DNA of 5,212 bases from a bacterium (lineage in GTDB: Bacteria; Vulcanimicrobiota; Xenobia; Xenobiales; Xenobiaceae), in the NCBI GenBank assembly GCA_017444165.1, contig JAFSXH010000109.1, positions 1 through 5,212 on the forward strand, written 5' to 3'. The notes beneath the pieces are model-generated. The model had not been told where the DNA came from. It searched no databases and was given only the letters and a program-made list of their open reading frames with translations. Positions 5,113 through 5,212 of this stretch are shown in pieces (within the stretch, counting starts at the first letter, position 1; every line of letters begins with the position of its first letter). The position numbers and the translations under genes are program-made.

Positions 5113-5212
5113 ATGAGTTATGATAAAAAATTTAGAGAACGAGCTTTAGCATGTAAAGATAAATACAGCTTTGAGACAGCGGCAGAGATATTTGGTGTAT
5201 CTAAAACATCTA
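5113..5212 (+). CDS. IS630-family transposase, N-terminal 33 codons only
   Basis: An ATG at 5113 opens a frame that runs off the window. Its 33 visible residues start MSYDKKFRERAL and continue through YSFETAAEIFGVSKTS. This is the first helix-turn-helix of IS630-type transposases (basic start, then a helix with TAAEIFGVS as the turn and recognition region), which binds the terminal repeats. The catalytic DDE domain would be beyond the edge. No good ribosome site precedes the ATG. Whether the transposase is one frame or is made by frameshifting cannot be seen. Confidence 0.75.
   Translation, partial: MSYDKKFRERALACKDKYSFETAAEIFGVSKTS

Larger units (their letters stand above)
5075..5212 (+). 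mobile_element. Left end of an IS630-family insertion sequence, truncated by the window
   Basis: The element is inferred from its transposase start and from the abrupt end of the DUF6273 domain. IS630 elements insert at TA and duplicate it. TA occurs twice at the junction (5073-5074 and 5075-5076), so the first base is uncertain by about 2 bp. The right end and inverted repeats are outside the window, so the terminal repeat cannot be confirmed. Confidence 0.6.

Overview
This is a bacterial window of moderate GC content carrying six genes, plus the start of a seventh at the right edge. The host phylum cannot be fixed from the sequence. Shine-Dalgarno-led starts, a YqeG-type HAD phosphatase with DLDNTLV, a LysM-NlpC/P60 wall hydrolase and an Fe-S RlmD-type methyltransferase fit a Firmicutes-like lineage or one near the Cyanobacteria. 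A heptanucleotide repeat array recalls the heptamer repeats known from Cyanobacteria. Neither point is decisive.

Layout. Positions 36-902 (+) encode an exported LysM plus NlpC/P60 peptidoglycan hydrolase. It converges on, and overlaps by 11 bp, a minus-strand pair: a lipid-kinase-like protein (892-1776) and the HAD phosphatase yqeG (1782-2276). The pair is transcribed from a strong extended -10 promoter so close to yqeG that its mRNA is probably leaderless or nearly so. The divergent region 2277-2506 also holds two candidate plus-strand promoters, one with a perfect 6-5-6 inverted repeat over its spacer and -10. These drive a 92-residue protein made almost only of Asp, Glu and Trp (2507-2785). 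A Rho-independent terminator (2838-2874) follows, and 19 bp later comes an RlmD/RlmCD-type 23S rRNA uracil-C5 methyltransferase (2894-4234).

The right end looks like accessory DNA. Position 4265 begins 14 contiguous heptamers (consensus GAGTGAG, 98 bp). Next comes an exported or membrane-anchored DUF6273-type protein (4517-5077) that stops in mid-domain, exactly where the left end of an IS630-family element appears to begin. The first 33 codons of its transposase run off the window.

Functionally the left two thirds are housekeeping: cell wall remodelling, lipid phosphorylation, a HAD phosphatase of a family often found beside ribosome-assembly genes, and rRNA modification. No defence system, CRISPR array or RNA gene is visible. 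The items most worth a second look are the Asp/Glu/Trp protein with its operator-like promoter, the heptamer array, and the IS-truncated DUF6273 gene.
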